Notes under the pieces: model-generated
What the model saw: the letters and a program-made list of their open reading frames with translations, nothing else
The model's database searches: none
Told to the model about the DNA's origin: nothing
Made by a program: the position numbers and the translations under genes
Source: Pyricularia pennisetigena
Lineage: Eukaryota; Ascomycota; Sordariomycetes; Magnaporthales; Pyriculariaceae
Direction: 5' to 3'
NCBI RefSeq assembly: GCF_004337985.1
Contig: NC_043740.1
Span: 4,731,534 to 4,795,533, forward strand
DNA length: 64,000 nucleotides
Shown: positions 63,401 through 64,000 of the stretch, in pieces
Layout of the letters: each line of letters begins with the position of its first letter
Position numbering within the stretch: the stretch's first letter is position 1

Positions 63401-64000
63401 TCGTTCAATTTGTGATGCAGATGGTCACGAGGCTGAGGTTGTAACAAACAAGCAGGAATGGAGACACTGGCAGCGCGAGGCAACGAGGAAGGGATTACAC
63501 TTATTAAGTTTTTTTTTTTTCTCCTTCTTTTGCTCCATCTGACTTGCAACCAAAGTCCGCCAACATCCTGGGGCATTTGAGACCCTAAGCAGAGTATGGT
63601 CCTACCCACCTGCCCAATTGAGGATGCAACAAGATAGAGGCGAAAGCTGGGCTCATTCCCCAGAATCCCAGCAGCATGGAGCTGTGTGCAGTCCAAGACA
63701 ATGCCACGGTGGTGTCGAATATACTGTGGATTTTGGGGAGGAGCCGATCTTCCGTAGTGAGCCAGTCAGACTCCACAGGGCTGCTTGGCGAAGCCATGGC
63801 AAAGCCATGGCATGGGCTGGGCGGTCTTGTATTGAGTAGAGCTCACCCTCGAAGCGTCAGATGAGCTTGGGCTTGGAAACTGATAATATTGCTGCATTGC
63901 GATTAGGATAACTTGATTTGCTGACTCGCTTGCCGTCGAGGGAGATATTTCCAAACGCCATCATTGGGCCGACGAATAGTCTCCGCCAACGCCAAGGTCC

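Overview
The window reads as nuclear DNA of a filamentous ascomycete. Genes are split by short introns (about 50-150 nt) with GTRNGT donors and CTAAC/CTGAC-type branch sites. Coding DNA is GC-rich, and the identifiable genes (Vam7-type SNARE, EB1, Dal5-type MFS, SLC6 transporter, CorA-like membrane protein) fit Pezizomycotina, probably Sordariomycetes. The AT-rich, G-to-A-biased transposon relics look like the product of repeat-induced point mutation (RIP). No rRNA, tRNA or CRISPR was recognised.

Layout. 1-10.7 kb is an AT-rich transposon graveyard: nested Ty1/Copia relics in one orientation with three recognisable 553-554 bp LTRs, a second diverged direct repeat, and short repeats at the border (10.69-11.03 kb). 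11-20 kb is gene-bearing: a secreted or surface Cys protein, a small unknown gene, and a secreted repeat protein cut by many dibasic (Kex2-type) sites. 20.0-21.4 kb holds a 1.06 kb TIR element flanked by TA, inside a GC-rich inverted repeat. 21-36 kb is gene-poor: an intron-split six-cysteine small secreted protein, a Dal5-family transporter, a shattered beta-lactamase-fold hydrolase, and a frame-broken secreted-protein gene containing two N bases. 36-41 kb has a seven-exon CorA-like membrane protein with a 400-residue proline/glutamine/serine-rich tail, and a small unknown gene. 41-51 kb is again gene-poor, with a second intron-split small secreted protein and two decayed coding relics. 51-64 kb is conserved housekeeping sequence: EB1, Vam7, a proline-rich and coiled-coil membrane protein, and an SLC6 transporter.

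The most interesting material is in the gene-poor stretches: small secreted-protein genes, intact and broken, with TATA boxes about 150-210 bp upstream. They are invisible as single ORFs because introns or frame breaks split them. This is the usual arrangement of candidate effector genes in plant-associated fungi. Function is inferred from architecture only; no homology search was possible.
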